Shown: positions 16,581 to 23,282 of the stretch, piece by piece | Position numbering within the stretch: the first letter of the stretch is position 1 | Layout of the letters: each line of letters begins with the position of its first letter | NCBI GenBank assembly: GCA_039795875.1 | Contig: JBDKKY010000012.1 | Span: 1-23,616 of the forward strand | Direction: 5' to 3' | Length of the DNA stretch: 23,616 nucleotides | Origin: CAIZLB01 sp039795875 | GTDB taxonomy: Bacteria; Patescibacteriota; Minisyncoccia; Phycocordibacterales; CAIZLB01 | Position numbers and translations under genes: made by a program | The notes under the pieces: model-generated | Database searches by the model: none | Seen by the model: only the letters and a program-made list of their open reading frames with translations | What the model was told of the DNA's origin: nothing

Positions 16581-17945
16581 CTATTGATATATTACCTTTA
16601 CTCTCCCGTTTTGAATAGCGTCAGTGATCTGACTTGGTAAAGCTTTGTCAATTGGTTTATTCACCAGCACCCCTCCTTGTTGAACTTGTATAACCTTATC
16701 TTCAATCATAGGGTTGGTAAGTCGGGAGTTTGTCGCGTAGAAATTGGGTAGGGGTTTGTATGTTATGAGGAATGAGCTCCAACCATTGCTGTTGGTTACG
16801 CCAGGGCTTAGATATTGCTGAACTAATCCAAAAGTAAGATCAAGCTTTGCCTCGGAGGTGTCTACAATAGGAAAATTTCCAATATGTCTTCCCCCCTCAA
16901 AAATAGCGTACGCACTGTTTTTGGCACCAGCATAACTCCCAAAGTCACGAGTGATCCAGGCGGGTGGAACCGCTACTCCGCGCGACCGGGGATCCCCGTT
17001 GTAATGAGTGTATCCTTGTGAGCTCATGTAAGACACTCCACCATTTCCGATTCCATTATCCCCTTCTCGACCTGTTACACCATTCCCATCACGATATCCA
17101 AAAATGGTTGATATTCCCGCTGGAGATGCACCCAAGCTGTTTTGGGTACCAGCATATGTGTTGGCGGAACCAGGGGCCAGAACGCCATATCCAGGAGTTC
17201 CGGGTGAGGTTAATACTGTGGGTGGTGCTAGGAAATTGGAGAGGTTATTACCACCCGCTATAATATCAATATTTGCCCCAGCGGCTGTTTGTAGTCCTTG
17301 AGTGATGGTCTGTTGTACCCCGGTCGCCTGAAATACACCAGTAACCGAAAATTGAACCAATCTTTTGTTTATAGTAAACAAAAGAATCCAAGCAACAAGT
17401 GATAGAAGAAGTCCTTGCCCCGCTCGGAGTAACATCTCTCGGGCCTTGATACGTTTTTGGATATTGGCTTGCTCTATGATCATTACAATACCCGCCACTG
17501 CAACATAGATCACTGCTAACACAGAACAAAACCCTATTACTATTTTAAATAATAATAATATAAACTGGTCCATCCCACCTTGGACACGGATACACCCCGG
17601 CTTGGTTTTACCATCCATATTGAAGGCGTTGAAAATAGCAAAATCTGTACTTATGTTTGAAAAAGGCTTGTATAGACCTTGATCCACAAATTGACACTCT
17701 TTTTCTGAACCAACAATTGTTTTTAGAATGCTTTTATTGTTAATTGTCCCATTTGGTCCTGGTGTCCCCGGAACACTATCTAGTGAAGGGTTGATACCAC
17801 CAAGGGGGACGGTTACAAGCTGGCTGATAGGACTTTGGGGTTGAGCCTGTGCGGACACAGATACGGTGATAAAAAACACCTGTACCAAGATGAATGAGAA
17901 TATGAGAGAGAAGATTAGTTTTTTGCCTTTATATATATTACTCAT
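16581..17945 (-). CDS. VirB2/TrbC-like membrane protein with large C-terminal domain
   Basis: The 454-residue product has a signal peptide (MSNIYKGKKLIFSLIFSF, cut near VSAQA) and a Pro/Gly linker with two Cys around 80-120. Next is a VirB2/TrbC-type pair of membrane helices (FILLLFKIVIGFCSVLAVIY and LLLSLVAWILLFTINKRL) joined by a basic loop with KRIKAREM. This two-helix unit is typical of type IV secretion pilin-like proteins. Unlike a simple pilin it continues for about 240 residues: a Gly/Asn/Thr-rich spacer and a globular part with VAVPPAWITRDFGSYAG and HIGNFPIVDTSEAKLDLTFG, which by eye recalls a double-psi barrel. It is 3 bp from the upstream and 6 bp from the downstream gene, so tightly coupled within the operon. 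Confidence 0.75.
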   Translation of the reverse strand: MSNIYKGKKLIFSLIFSFILVQVFFITVSVSAQAQPQSPISQLVTVPLGGINPSLDSVPGTPGPNGTINNKSILKTIVGSEKECQFVDQGLYKPFSNISTDFAIFNAFNMDGKTKPGCIRVQGGMDQFILLLFKIVIGFCSVLAVIYVAVAGIVMIIEQANIQKRIKAREMLLRAGQGLLLSLVAWILLFTINKRLVQFSVTGVFQATGVQQTITQGLQTAAGANIDIIAGGNNLSNFLAPPTVLTSPGTPGYGVLAPGSANTYAGTQNSLGASPAGISTIFGYRDGNGVTGREGDNGIGNGGVSYMSSQGYTHYNGDPRSRGVAVPPAWITRDFGSYAGAKNSAYAIFEGGRHIGNFPIVDTSEAKLDLTFGLVQQYLSPGVTNSNGWSSFLITYKPLPNFYATNSRLTNPMIEDKVIQVQQGGVLVNKPIDKALPSQITDAIQNGRVKVIYQ

Positions 17946-17947
17946 AT

Positions 17948-19069
17948 TTAATTTTGGCCAAATCCAAGAAAGTTTGTATTTGATGATGTATCTATTATAT
18001 ATGAAATATCTTTAGATTGCAGAAGTGCACCAGGGTTTTGTATACCCACAGACAAACGCGACTGTTCGTTACTTTTGGTTTTTTTAAATGTAATACTATT
18101 TTTTGCCCCACTAACATAGTCATCGTTTATATACCATGAATATTGTGCATTCAACGAAGAGGCCAATCCAAAATAAATAGGGTAAGAGACAATCGAGGTT
18201 TCATCGCTTTTAAATAAGAAATCAGAGCCCAGTTGGTGGTTAAATAAAATACCCAAGAGAGGACTATTTTCATATGAAAAAATATCAGGTTGTATTGTTT
18301 GCACCCGTATAGAAGCCAGTGTTTCATCGGGGGTTTTTGAACTCTTGCTTTTGTAGGTAGAGATTGGGGATGTTATGACTTGAAACAAGGGTTCTTGTAA
18401 GAGTAAATCTCCTTGATAAATATAGGTATTTTTACCAACACCAGACACATCACCTTTTACTTCACCATCAACCTTCCAAGTATAGTCGGCATAGGTGTTT
18501 GTTAAAGGGTTCTCTGTGTCTAGGTTTATGGCGTGTAAAACCAGTGTGGATTCTGGTGTAAACATAGACTTACCTTTATAAAAAGGAGGGGTGTATGTGT
18601 TTGCTTCCCAGATGATATCTGTTTCTTTTGGATTAAATTCCCAGGTATTTCTAACTGTATTTCCCTCCCCTGTTAGTATGGTCACTCTGACAGTGCTTTT
18701 GGTAAAAAGATTGAAATTAAGTTTATATTGTCCAACACCTTTTAACACTTCTTTACCATTGATTGTCCAAGTGAATTGAGCATTTTTTACTTGTGTACCA
18801 TACATTTCCGCTTCGATCTCTACATCATCGTTGATCTGAGGCCGACCAGGTAGCACGTTATAATACACCTTTTCTTGAATTTCTTTGATGCCGTTTGGCC
18901 CAGTAAAGGTTGAGGGGTCGTCGTATGTGTATTTGAGATCGGTAACCACAGGAACTGTCTCTTCTTGTCCGGCCACATCAGCCGCGGGGGCTTGGGCATA
19001 TACCGTCTGAGCGAAAGACAGCAAGAAAAACATGCAAAAAATAATATGTATGTCTTTCTTGTTGCTCAT
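17948..19069 (-). CDS. secreted protein with Ig/PKD-like domains, secretion operon
   Basis: This 373-residue protein is not assigned to a named family. It has a signal peptide (MSNKKDIHIIFCMFFLLSFA, cut near VYAQA) and then repeated beta-sandwich-like units recognisable by FTWTINGKEVLKGVGQYK, ADYTWKVDGEVKGDVSGVGK and AQYSWYINDDYVSGAKN. Each contains the W-x-(I/V)-(N/D)-G/D pattern of PKD/Ig-like folds. No membrane anchor is seen at the C-terminus (FLGFGQN). It lies between VirB4 and the VirB2-like gene and so is probably an exported part of the same apparatus. A promoter (TATAAT at 19077-19082) 7 nt before its ATG could give a second transcript for the three distal genes. Confidence 0.75.
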   Translation of the reverse strand: MSNKKDIHIIFCMFFLLSFAQTVYAQAPAADVAGQEETVPVVTDLKYTYDDPSTFTGPNGIKEIQEKVYYNVLPGRPQINDDVEIEAEMYGTQVKNAQFTWTINGKEVLKGVGQYKLNFNLFTKSTVRVTILTGEGNTVRNTWEFNPKETDIIWEANTYTPPFYKGKSMFTPESTLVLHAINLDTENPLTNTYADYTWKVDGEVKGDVSGVGKNTYIYQGDLLLQEPLFQVITSPISTYKSKSSKTPDETLASIRVQTIQPDIFSYENSPLLGILFNHQLGSDFLFKSDETSIVSYPIYFGLASSLNAQYSWYINDDYVSGAKNSITFKKTKSNEQSRLSVGIQNPGALLQSKDISYIIDTSSNTNFLGFGQN

Positions 19070-19076
19070 TAAGGAT

Positions 19077-19104
19077 ATTATACCCCAACTAGTTTTTTAA
19101 CCAA
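19077..19104 (-). promoter_or_regulatory. internal promoter before the secreted Ig-like protein gene
   Basis: On the minus strand TTGGTT (19099-19104), 16-bp spacer, TATAAT (19077-19082), then seven bases to the ATG at 19069. The -35 lies in the last codons of virB4. Confidence 0.5.
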
Positions 19105-20900
19105 GTTTTCTTATCTTCTTTCATCTTCAAGATCTGGGCTGGATCAGAAGTAATGATTCTTCCTTCGGTTTCTGATGACACCACTTGAAGAGCTACGTGT
19201 TTTGTACCAGCAAAGAATATACCCTCTCCCACAGCGGACTCTAGTAAGAGGTATTTTTCCTCATCTGTCAGGTTGAATGTTCTCTGTACTACATCTATAG
19301 ACGAGGGAGACTGCTTCATCATAAATTGCATAGATGAGTTGGTAATAATTGGTAATCCATAGGGAGATTTAAGGAAATCCTCCACATCCTGGGTAATTGT
19401 AGACATACCAAGGTAGTATTTTCGGCCTCGTTTTGCCAAACCATATAAGAATGAGGCAGTATCTTCTGATTTCATCATCCACCAAGCCTCGTCGATCACT
19501 AAAAGGCGCTTTTTAAGCTCTTTCCGGATAGCATTCCAAATGTAGTGCATCACAATATACATAGCTACTGGTTTAAGTTCATCTTCCATGTCCCGGAGTG
19601 AGAAAACCACAAATTTCTTATTAATATCCAGGTTTGATGGTCTGTCGATGAACCCTGCCCATGTTCCTTTGGTGTATTTGGTCAGTCGTTGTACCAAAGA
19701 CTCCCCCCCTTCCATACCAGCCAACACAAGCTCAAAATCAGACATAAGTGGTGGTTCTACGGCCGCAAAGTTTGATTCTGGGGAAATATCCTTCAAAGCA
19801 TAGGTTTCAGTGATGGCTCTATCAATAATAGAGTCCTCCTCCTGTGTTAGGCCCCCTAACATGATTCTAAATAGCCCTACAAGGCTAATAATGTGTGATC
19901 TTAGTACATCCGCACCAGACTCATCCTCACGAGGCACTGGCAGGTCAAATGGGTTGATGTGGTTCTCTGATGTTAGAGAGATATTAAAATACCGTCCACC
20001 TGTGGTTTCAGCCAGATATTCATACTCTCTTTCAGGGTCCAAAACTATAACATCAATGTCAAACATCAAAGACCGAAGAATCTCGAGCTTGGTGGCGTAT
20101 GATTTACCCGCTCCGGCCTTAGCGAATGTTACAGAGTTGTAGTTTTCAAGGGAAAATCGGTCAAAAAGTACCAAACTGCTGTTGTGCTTGTTAATTCCAT
20201 ACAAAATACCCTTATCTGATGTAAGATCAAATGAAATAAATGGGAAAATACTCGACAAAGGGGCAGAATTGAGCTTTGAGTGCACATTCATCTCGTCAGT
20301 AGAGACCGGAATAGCACTTCTAAACCCTTGTTCTTGTTGGAATAGAGAGGGTTTGATAAAAACTAGAGTAGATTCGAGGGTTGATTTGATTTCAGACTCG
20401 ATACGATTGAGTTCATCCTCAGAGTCTCCATATACAGAAACATAGATTCCTACATCAAAGAGCTTTTCCTGAGCTTGTTGGAGGTTGTCTCGAAGATTTT
20501 CTAGGTTTTGATAGGCCGCCTCTAGTTGGGGATCACGAACCAACCCCTTCTCTTCTCGTTCCTGAATCTGTCCTTGTACCTCAGCCACCTTTTTTTGAAA
20601 CTCATGCAACACTGTGGCTGTATCAATAGGGTGTATGAAAATAGAGATGTCAAACGCCTTGTCAAGGTTAATAATTGGAGAGAACCAGCTGTCTGAGAGG
20701 TATTTGGGATATGACATTACAAAAAAGCTTCTTACCAGCTTTTCACCCAAGTTGAGGGTTTTTGGTGTGATCTTGAGAGCTGAAGGTGCAATAATATCCT
20801 TTAATTCCAAGACAGATGAGCGATAAATGTCTCGAGGAAGTACAGATGTGATCTTACTTAGTTCTTTATTTTTTGGTTTGAGGAAATCAAAGAATCCCAT
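19089..20900 (-). CDS. virB4: VirB4/TraC-type type IV secretion ATPase
   Basis: VirB4-family ATPases energise type IV secretion and conjugation machines from the cytoplasmic face. The 603-residue product has an N-terminal region (about 1-235) with a coiled-coil-prone stretch at 100-150 (Gln/Glu-rich), then the RecA-like motor. Its motifs are Walker A KAGAGKS at 261-267 and Walker B RLLVIDEAWW at 465-474, followed by GLAKRGRKYYLGMSTITQD, a conserved VirB4/TraC segment. Both nucleotide motifs are intact. The protein directly upstream supplies what looks like an extra N-terminal domain, 9 bp away. Other type IV components (VirB3, B6, B8-B10, coupling ATPase) are not seen here except for the VirB2-like gene. 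Confidence 0.9.
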   Translation of the reverse strand: MGFFDFLKPKNKELSKITSVLPRDIYRSSVLELKDIIAPSALKITPKTLNLGEKLVRSFFVMSYPKYLSDSWFSPIINLDKAFDISIFIHPIDTATVLHEFQKKVAEVQGQIQEREEKGLVRDPQLEAAYQNLENLRDNLQQAQEKLFDVGIYVSVYGDSEDELNRIESEIKSTLESTLVFIKPSLFQQEQGFRSAIPVSTDEMNVHSKLNSAPLSSIFPFISFDLTSDKGILYGINKHNSSLVLFDRFSLENYNSVTFAKAGAGKSYATKLEILRSLMFDIDVIVLDPEREYEYLAETTGGRYFNISLTSENHINPFDLPVPREDESGADVLRSHIISLVGLFRIMLGGLTQEEDSIIDRAITETYALKDISPESNFAAVEPPLMSDFELVLAGMEGGESLVQRLTKYTKGTWAGFIDRPSNLDINKKFVVFSLRDMEDELKPVAMYIVMHYIWNAIRKELKKRLLVIDEAWWMMKSEDTASFLYGLAKRGRKYYLGMSTITQDVEDFLKSPYGLPIITNSSMQFMMKQSPSSIDVVQRTFNLTDEEKYLLLESAVGEGIFFAGTKHVALQVVSSETEGRIITSDPAQILKMKEDKKTWLKN

Positions 20901-20909
20901 GGATACATA

Positions 20910-21530
20910 TTACACTTTTATTGGCTTCTCTGCATCTCCAGGATTGAAAATTCTATAAAACAACTCAACAATCTCTTCACTTCCCAATCGAGCAACCTTT
21001 ACTCCACATCGTGCAAGGCCCTGTTCTACTACAGACACCCGTTGTTCGATCTGACTTTTTACTTCTTCAAATGCGTCGTCTTTTAATTTTTCCTGAGTAA
21101 CTTCATCCTTTTTGGCAAACATGCCTTTTAGGACACCTACCTTCATACCCCCTGCATATGGGACAACAACAAAGAAACTTTTGGTCATAATACTAGAAAT
21201 CTCAGTCAAACCTTTTATAAAGTTCATATATTCTGTGATCTGCATTCTCATAAGGTCAGAACTTTGGGCTTTGAGACGATCATCTAAGAGCGCAATATAG
21301 GGTCGAATGTCCAATTTTCGAGATTGAATATATATTTGAAGTGAAAAATCAAGAGAGTTTAAGAAATTTTGAAACTGATAAATTACAGACTCCTGCTCCT
21401 CAATAGATTTGAGGGCAAAGTTAATAGATGAGGCAAGAACAATTGCTCTCATAGAACCGTCTTTGAGAATAAGAACTCCTTCACGTACTTCTCGAATAGG
21501 TACAAATTCTTGTGATGGGTTGAAGGCCAT
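20910..21530 (-). CDS. TraC-like N-terminal-domain protein
   Basis: The 206-residue product resembles the N-terminal domain of TraC/VirB4 proteins: it contains FVPIREVREGVLILKDGSMR, AIVLASSINFALKS, the NFLNSLDFSLQIYIQSR stretch and KSFFVVVPY. The TraC resemblance is by family knowledge and eye, not by search. It lacks any Walker motif, so it has no motor of its own. It is the first gene of the operon and is followed after 9 bp by virB4, which has its own clear ATG and N-terminus; this is a split arrangement and not a frameshift of one gene. A TATACT hexamer (21540-21545) nine bases before the ATG suggests a leaderless message. Confidence 0.8.
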   Translation of the reverse strand: MAFNPSQEFVPIREVREGVLILKDGSMRAIVLASSINFALKSIEEQESVIYQFQNFLNSLDFSLQIYIQSRKLDIRPYIALLDDRLKAQSSDLMRMQITEYMNFIKGLTEISSIMTKSFFVVVPYAGGMKVGVLKGMFAKKDEVTQEKLKDDAFEEVKSQIEQRVSVVEQGLARCGVKVARLGSEEIVELFYRIFNPGDAEKPIKV

Positions 21531-21539
21531 ATTGAGTTA

Positions 21540-21568
21540 AGTATAGCTGGTAATGCGGTGGATGGGAA
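21540..21568 (-). promoter_or_regulatory. candidate promoter of the secretion-like operon
   Basis: On the minus strand TTCCCA (21563-21568), 17-bp spacer, TATACT (21540-21545), nine bases before the ATG at 21530. The -35 matches only 4 of 6. Confidence 0.4.
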
Positions 21569-21595
21569 GGATTTATATATTAAAATTAGTGCATC

Positions 21596-21707
21596 GAGAA
21601 TCGCTGCTTACAGCAGCAGTATAGGTTTCCCATTTTTGTACAGCAAAGCTGTACAAAAATAAGGGAGAACCCTTTCGATTCTCCCACGAAAGCGCATTGG
21701 CGCTTTC
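21596..21707. other. densely folded intergenic block
   Basis: This stretch of the 641-bp gap between two divergent transcription units is almost entirely self-complementary. GAGAATCG (21596-21603) pairs with CGATTCTC (21676-21683). Inside are GCTGCT/AGCAGC with loop TAC (21603-21617) and a long hairpin at 21624-21671 with an unbroken 13-bp core ATTTTTGTACAGC / GCTGTACAAAAAT around AAA, extended by four-base pairings past small bulges. An 8-bp hairpin GAAAGCGC/GCGCTTTC with loop ATTG (21688-21707) follows. I see no coding frame and no clear promoter for it. Its nature, whether ncRNA, mobile-element remnant or insulator-like terminator, is open. Confidence 0.6.
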
Positions 21708-21982
21708 TTAGCCGCCTCGGGTGTTTTGCATATATTCTAAAATGTCACTGGGGCGCCGTCGTAGAGGACGTCAGAAGTGTATTTGAGAGAAAAAATGATA
21801 CAACTATTTATATTCCAAACCTACAACCTGTATTAAAATAAAAATGTCAGGGTTTTTACCCTACCACCAGCAACATCATTGTTTTTCTTTCTTATACAGT
21901 CAGTTTGATTAAATTGATTGATTTAGCGAATTTGAAAGAAATTTTTTCAAATAGGCCTTAAAATAAGGGTATTTATCTTGTA
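21708..21982. other. gene-free stretch upstream of the DGR target promoter
   Basis: No coding frame is convincing here. Small dyads are present: AGGGT/ACCCT with loop TTTT (21849-21862), ATTTGAAA/TTTCAAAT (21930-21952) and CCTTA/TAAGG (21956-21968). The last two lie just before the -35 at 21983 and could be operator sites. Confidence 0.4.
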
Positions 21983-22012
21983 TTGACAAAGTGTACATAA
22001 ATGGTGTATAAT
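21983..22012 (+). promoter_or_regulatory. strong promoter of the DGR target gene
   Basis: TTGACA (21983-21988), 18-bp spacer, TATAAT (22007-22012): both hexamers perfect. The expected start is near 22019, giving a leader of about 150 nt, unlike the leaderless genes elsewhere in the window. Confidence 0.85.
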
Positions 22013-22044
22013 ATAGAGTATAAGCACCTTGAAATCTTTGCGAA

Positions 22045-22096
22045 GTCACCGTAGCTAAAAGATGTTTAATTGTAGACATTTCCTAGCTACGGTGAC
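22045..22096 (+). promoter_or_regulatory. 13-bp stem hairpin in the target gene leader
   Basis: GTCACCGTAGCTA (22045-22057) and TAGCTACGGTGAC (22084-22096) are perfectly complementary. The 26-nt loop contains a second pairing, AGATGT with ACATTT-type bases (about 22060-22081). No T run follows, so it is not a simple terminator; it may stabilise the mRNA or regulate translation. Confidence 0.8.
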
Positions 22097-22171
22097 ACAA
22101 GTTATCCTCTGGCAAACCCAACATCGGACGCGTTCATCTGAACATGTCCACCACCCAATACAAACACGTCT

Positions 22172-22765
22172 ATGAAAGACACGTTAGATACATCTGGAAC
22201 AGCTCTCCTACTTGAGCTGGCTCACGCCCTTAACCGGAATGGTTGGGCTCCTACTGACATCAAGTGGCTCACCGAAGGTGAACGTCTCGCGACTATCCTT
22301 CCTGTTGCCCGTGGATGCGGAAAGGTGCAAATCATTACGCACTTCATTGACCTCGCCGCAGACCCGTTCATTCCGAGCGGTCTCACACTCGAGAAGCACA
22401 CCCCTGGCGTCAGCCAGTTTGAGTGGAATCCGGCGAAAGTCAGGCTCCACCTCTCCGAGAACCAGAAAGACGGTAAATCCATCGAAGGCAACAAGCTGCG
22501 CAAGGAGCTGGCAACGGAATCTCCGTTCAATGCCAACCTCCTGGACTACTTGGTAGACCATCCCGACCTCATCCCAGAGGACTGGAAAAAAGATGCCGAC
22601 GGCAACACCCGCTACATCTATTTCTGGGGGACGATTTTCCGCTACGCTGACGACGACCTGTGTGTCCGCTGTCTCTGCTGGGGCGACGACGGGTGGTGCG
22701 TGGACTACGGTTGGCTCAACAGTCGCTGGAGCTCGAGCGACCCTGCTGCTTGTCTCGCAAAGTAG
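22172..22765 (+). CDS. DGR target protein with C-terminal variable region
   Basis: This 197-residue protein is the diversified product of the retroelement. Residues 1-155 are a soluble, signal-less region (MKDTLDTSGTALLLELAHAL...), rich in Trp, His and charged residues. The last approximately 41 residues, after YIYFWGTIFR, are encoded by the VR. They have the aromatic-rich CLec-like pattern of DGR targets, with invariant Trp residues, WLN and the fixed end DPAACLAK. Relative to the template, 15 residues are changed, mainly Asn to Asp/Ser/Gly and Tyr to Cys. The start ATG has an in-frame stop (TGA) 33 nt upstream and no alternative start, and no Shine-Dalgarno. The gene is far more GC-rich than the flanks. 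Ligand and cell location are unknown. Confidence 0.9.
   Translation: MKDTLDTSGTALLLELAHALNRNGWAPTDIKWLTEGERLATILPVARGCGKVQIITHFIDLAADPFIPSGLTLEKHTPGVSQFEWNPAKVRLHLSENQKDGKSIEGNKLRKELATESPFNANLLDYLVDHPDLIPEDWKKDADGNTRYIYFWGTIFRYADDDLCVRCLCWGDDGWCVDYGWLNSRWSSSDPAACLAK
22639..22761 (+). repeat. DGR variable repeat (VR)
   Basis: 123 bp at the end of the target gene, aligned without gaps to the TR at 23155-23277 (offset 516). There are 107 identical positions and 16 differences, and every difference is at an A of the TR: 15 are G in the VR and one is T (22643). The final 22 bases (22740-22761) are identical to the TR and correspond to the initiation-of-mutagenic-homing region. Similarity stops sharply on both sides. 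Confidence 0.97.
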
Positions 22766-22785
22766 GCTTCAAGTCTTGTTCACTT

Positions 22786-22802
22786 GGTCTGGCCCTCAGA
22801 CC
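22786..22802 (+). other. hairpin downstream of the VR (DGR homing hairpin)
   Basis: GGTCTG and CAGACC form a perfect 6-bp stem with loop GCCCT, 24 bases after the VR end. DNA hairpins/cruciforms a short distance past the VR are known to support retrohoming in characterised DGRs. The TR is not followed by the same sequence, which fits the known asymmetry. Confidence 0.7.
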
Positions 22803-22820
22803 CTTTGGACGTGGCTCTTC

Positions 22821-22857
22821 GGCGATTGTCGCCAAACGCTCCGGAAGATACAGCGTT
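22821..22857 (+). other. two tandem hairpins in the target 3' untranslated region
   Basis: GGCGA/TCGCC with loop TTG (22821-22833) is followed one base later by AACGCT/AGCGTT around an 11-nt loop (22835-22857). They sit between the homing hairpin and the terminator. Confidence 0.5.
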
Positions 22858-22868
22858 CTCAAACTTCC

Positions 22869-22904
22869 AGCCCTTACACACGTCGTGTCGGGGCTTCTTT
22901 TTAT
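22869..22904 (+). terminator. rho-independent terminator of the DGR target gene
   Basis: AGCCC (22869-22873) pairs with GGGCT (22891-22895), with an inner ACAC/GTGT stem around GTC, followed by a T-rich tract (TTCTTTTT). It lies about 100 bp past the stop codon. Confidence 0.8.
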
Positions 22905-23054
22905 ATATGTTAGACTTATGTTGGTAATAGGCGAATATGGAAGCGATTACGATTTCTTCCTGCCGAATCCAGTATCCACACATTGAGAGTATCTCTGACC
23001 AAGGTTTGAGATAGAGTGGTGTGTGCAGAAACTTCAAAAAAATGAAGATACTTG
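22905..23054. other. gene-free spacer between target unit and TR leader
   Basis: No coding frame or convincing promoter is seen. A small hairpin CTTCA/TGAAG around six A residues lies at 23032-23047. The promoter of the TR transcript should be here but no good -35/-10 pair stands out. Confidence 0.4.
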
Positions 23055-23150
23055 GTATAGAGTGTTAGGGTATTTTAGATACCGAATCAGATTCAATCCT
23101 GAGATTGCTTAAAACTTTCAAGGGGTGGTGGTGTAGACGACACTCTATAC
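23055..23150 (+). ncRNA. folded leader of the DGR template RNA
   Basis: An 11-bp perfect pairing, GTATAGAGTGT (23055-23065) with ACACTCTATAC (23140-23150), encloses two hairpins: GGTAT/ATACC with loop TTTAG (23069-23083) and CAATC/GATTG with loop CTGA (23094-23107). The closing stem ends four bases before the TR begins. This looks like the structured 5' part of the template RNA. Confidence 0.55.
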
Positions 23151-23154
23151 GAGA

Positions 23155-23277
23155 CCGCAACGCTGACGACAACCTGTATGTCCGCTATCTCTACTGGGAC
23201 GACGACAGGTGGTACGTGAACTACAATTGGCTCAACAATCACTGGAACTCGAACAACCCTGCTGCTTGTCTCGCAAA
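23155..23277 (+). repeat. DGR template repeat (TR)
   Basis: 123 bp, non-coding, the template from which mutagenised cDNA is made. It contains 33 A residues, concentrated in AAC/AAT and TAC/TAT codons when read in the target frame. Sixteen of these A positions differ in the VR. The 3' end (CCCTGCTGCTTGTCTCGCAAA) is unchanged in the VR and includes the homing region. It ends 6 bases before the stop codon position of the convergent avd gene. Confidence 0.97.
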
Positions 23278-23282
23278 TCTTT

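Noticed and set aside
20900..20920. Possible frameshift splitting one VirB4 gene in two
   Set aside because: The downstream gene has its own ATG and a distinct N-terminus, and the upstream protein ends cleanly; a two-gene arrangement fits better.
22208..22913. Several long open frames overlapping the DGR target gene on both strands
   Set aside because: High GC content lengthens chance frames; only the frame at 22172-22765 carries the VR in the phase that makes Asn/Tyr codons the variable ones.
23053..23081. A TTGGTA-17-TTAGAT promoter for the TR RNA
   Set aside because: Both hexamers are weak and lie inside the predicted folded leader, so the start would remove the closing helix.
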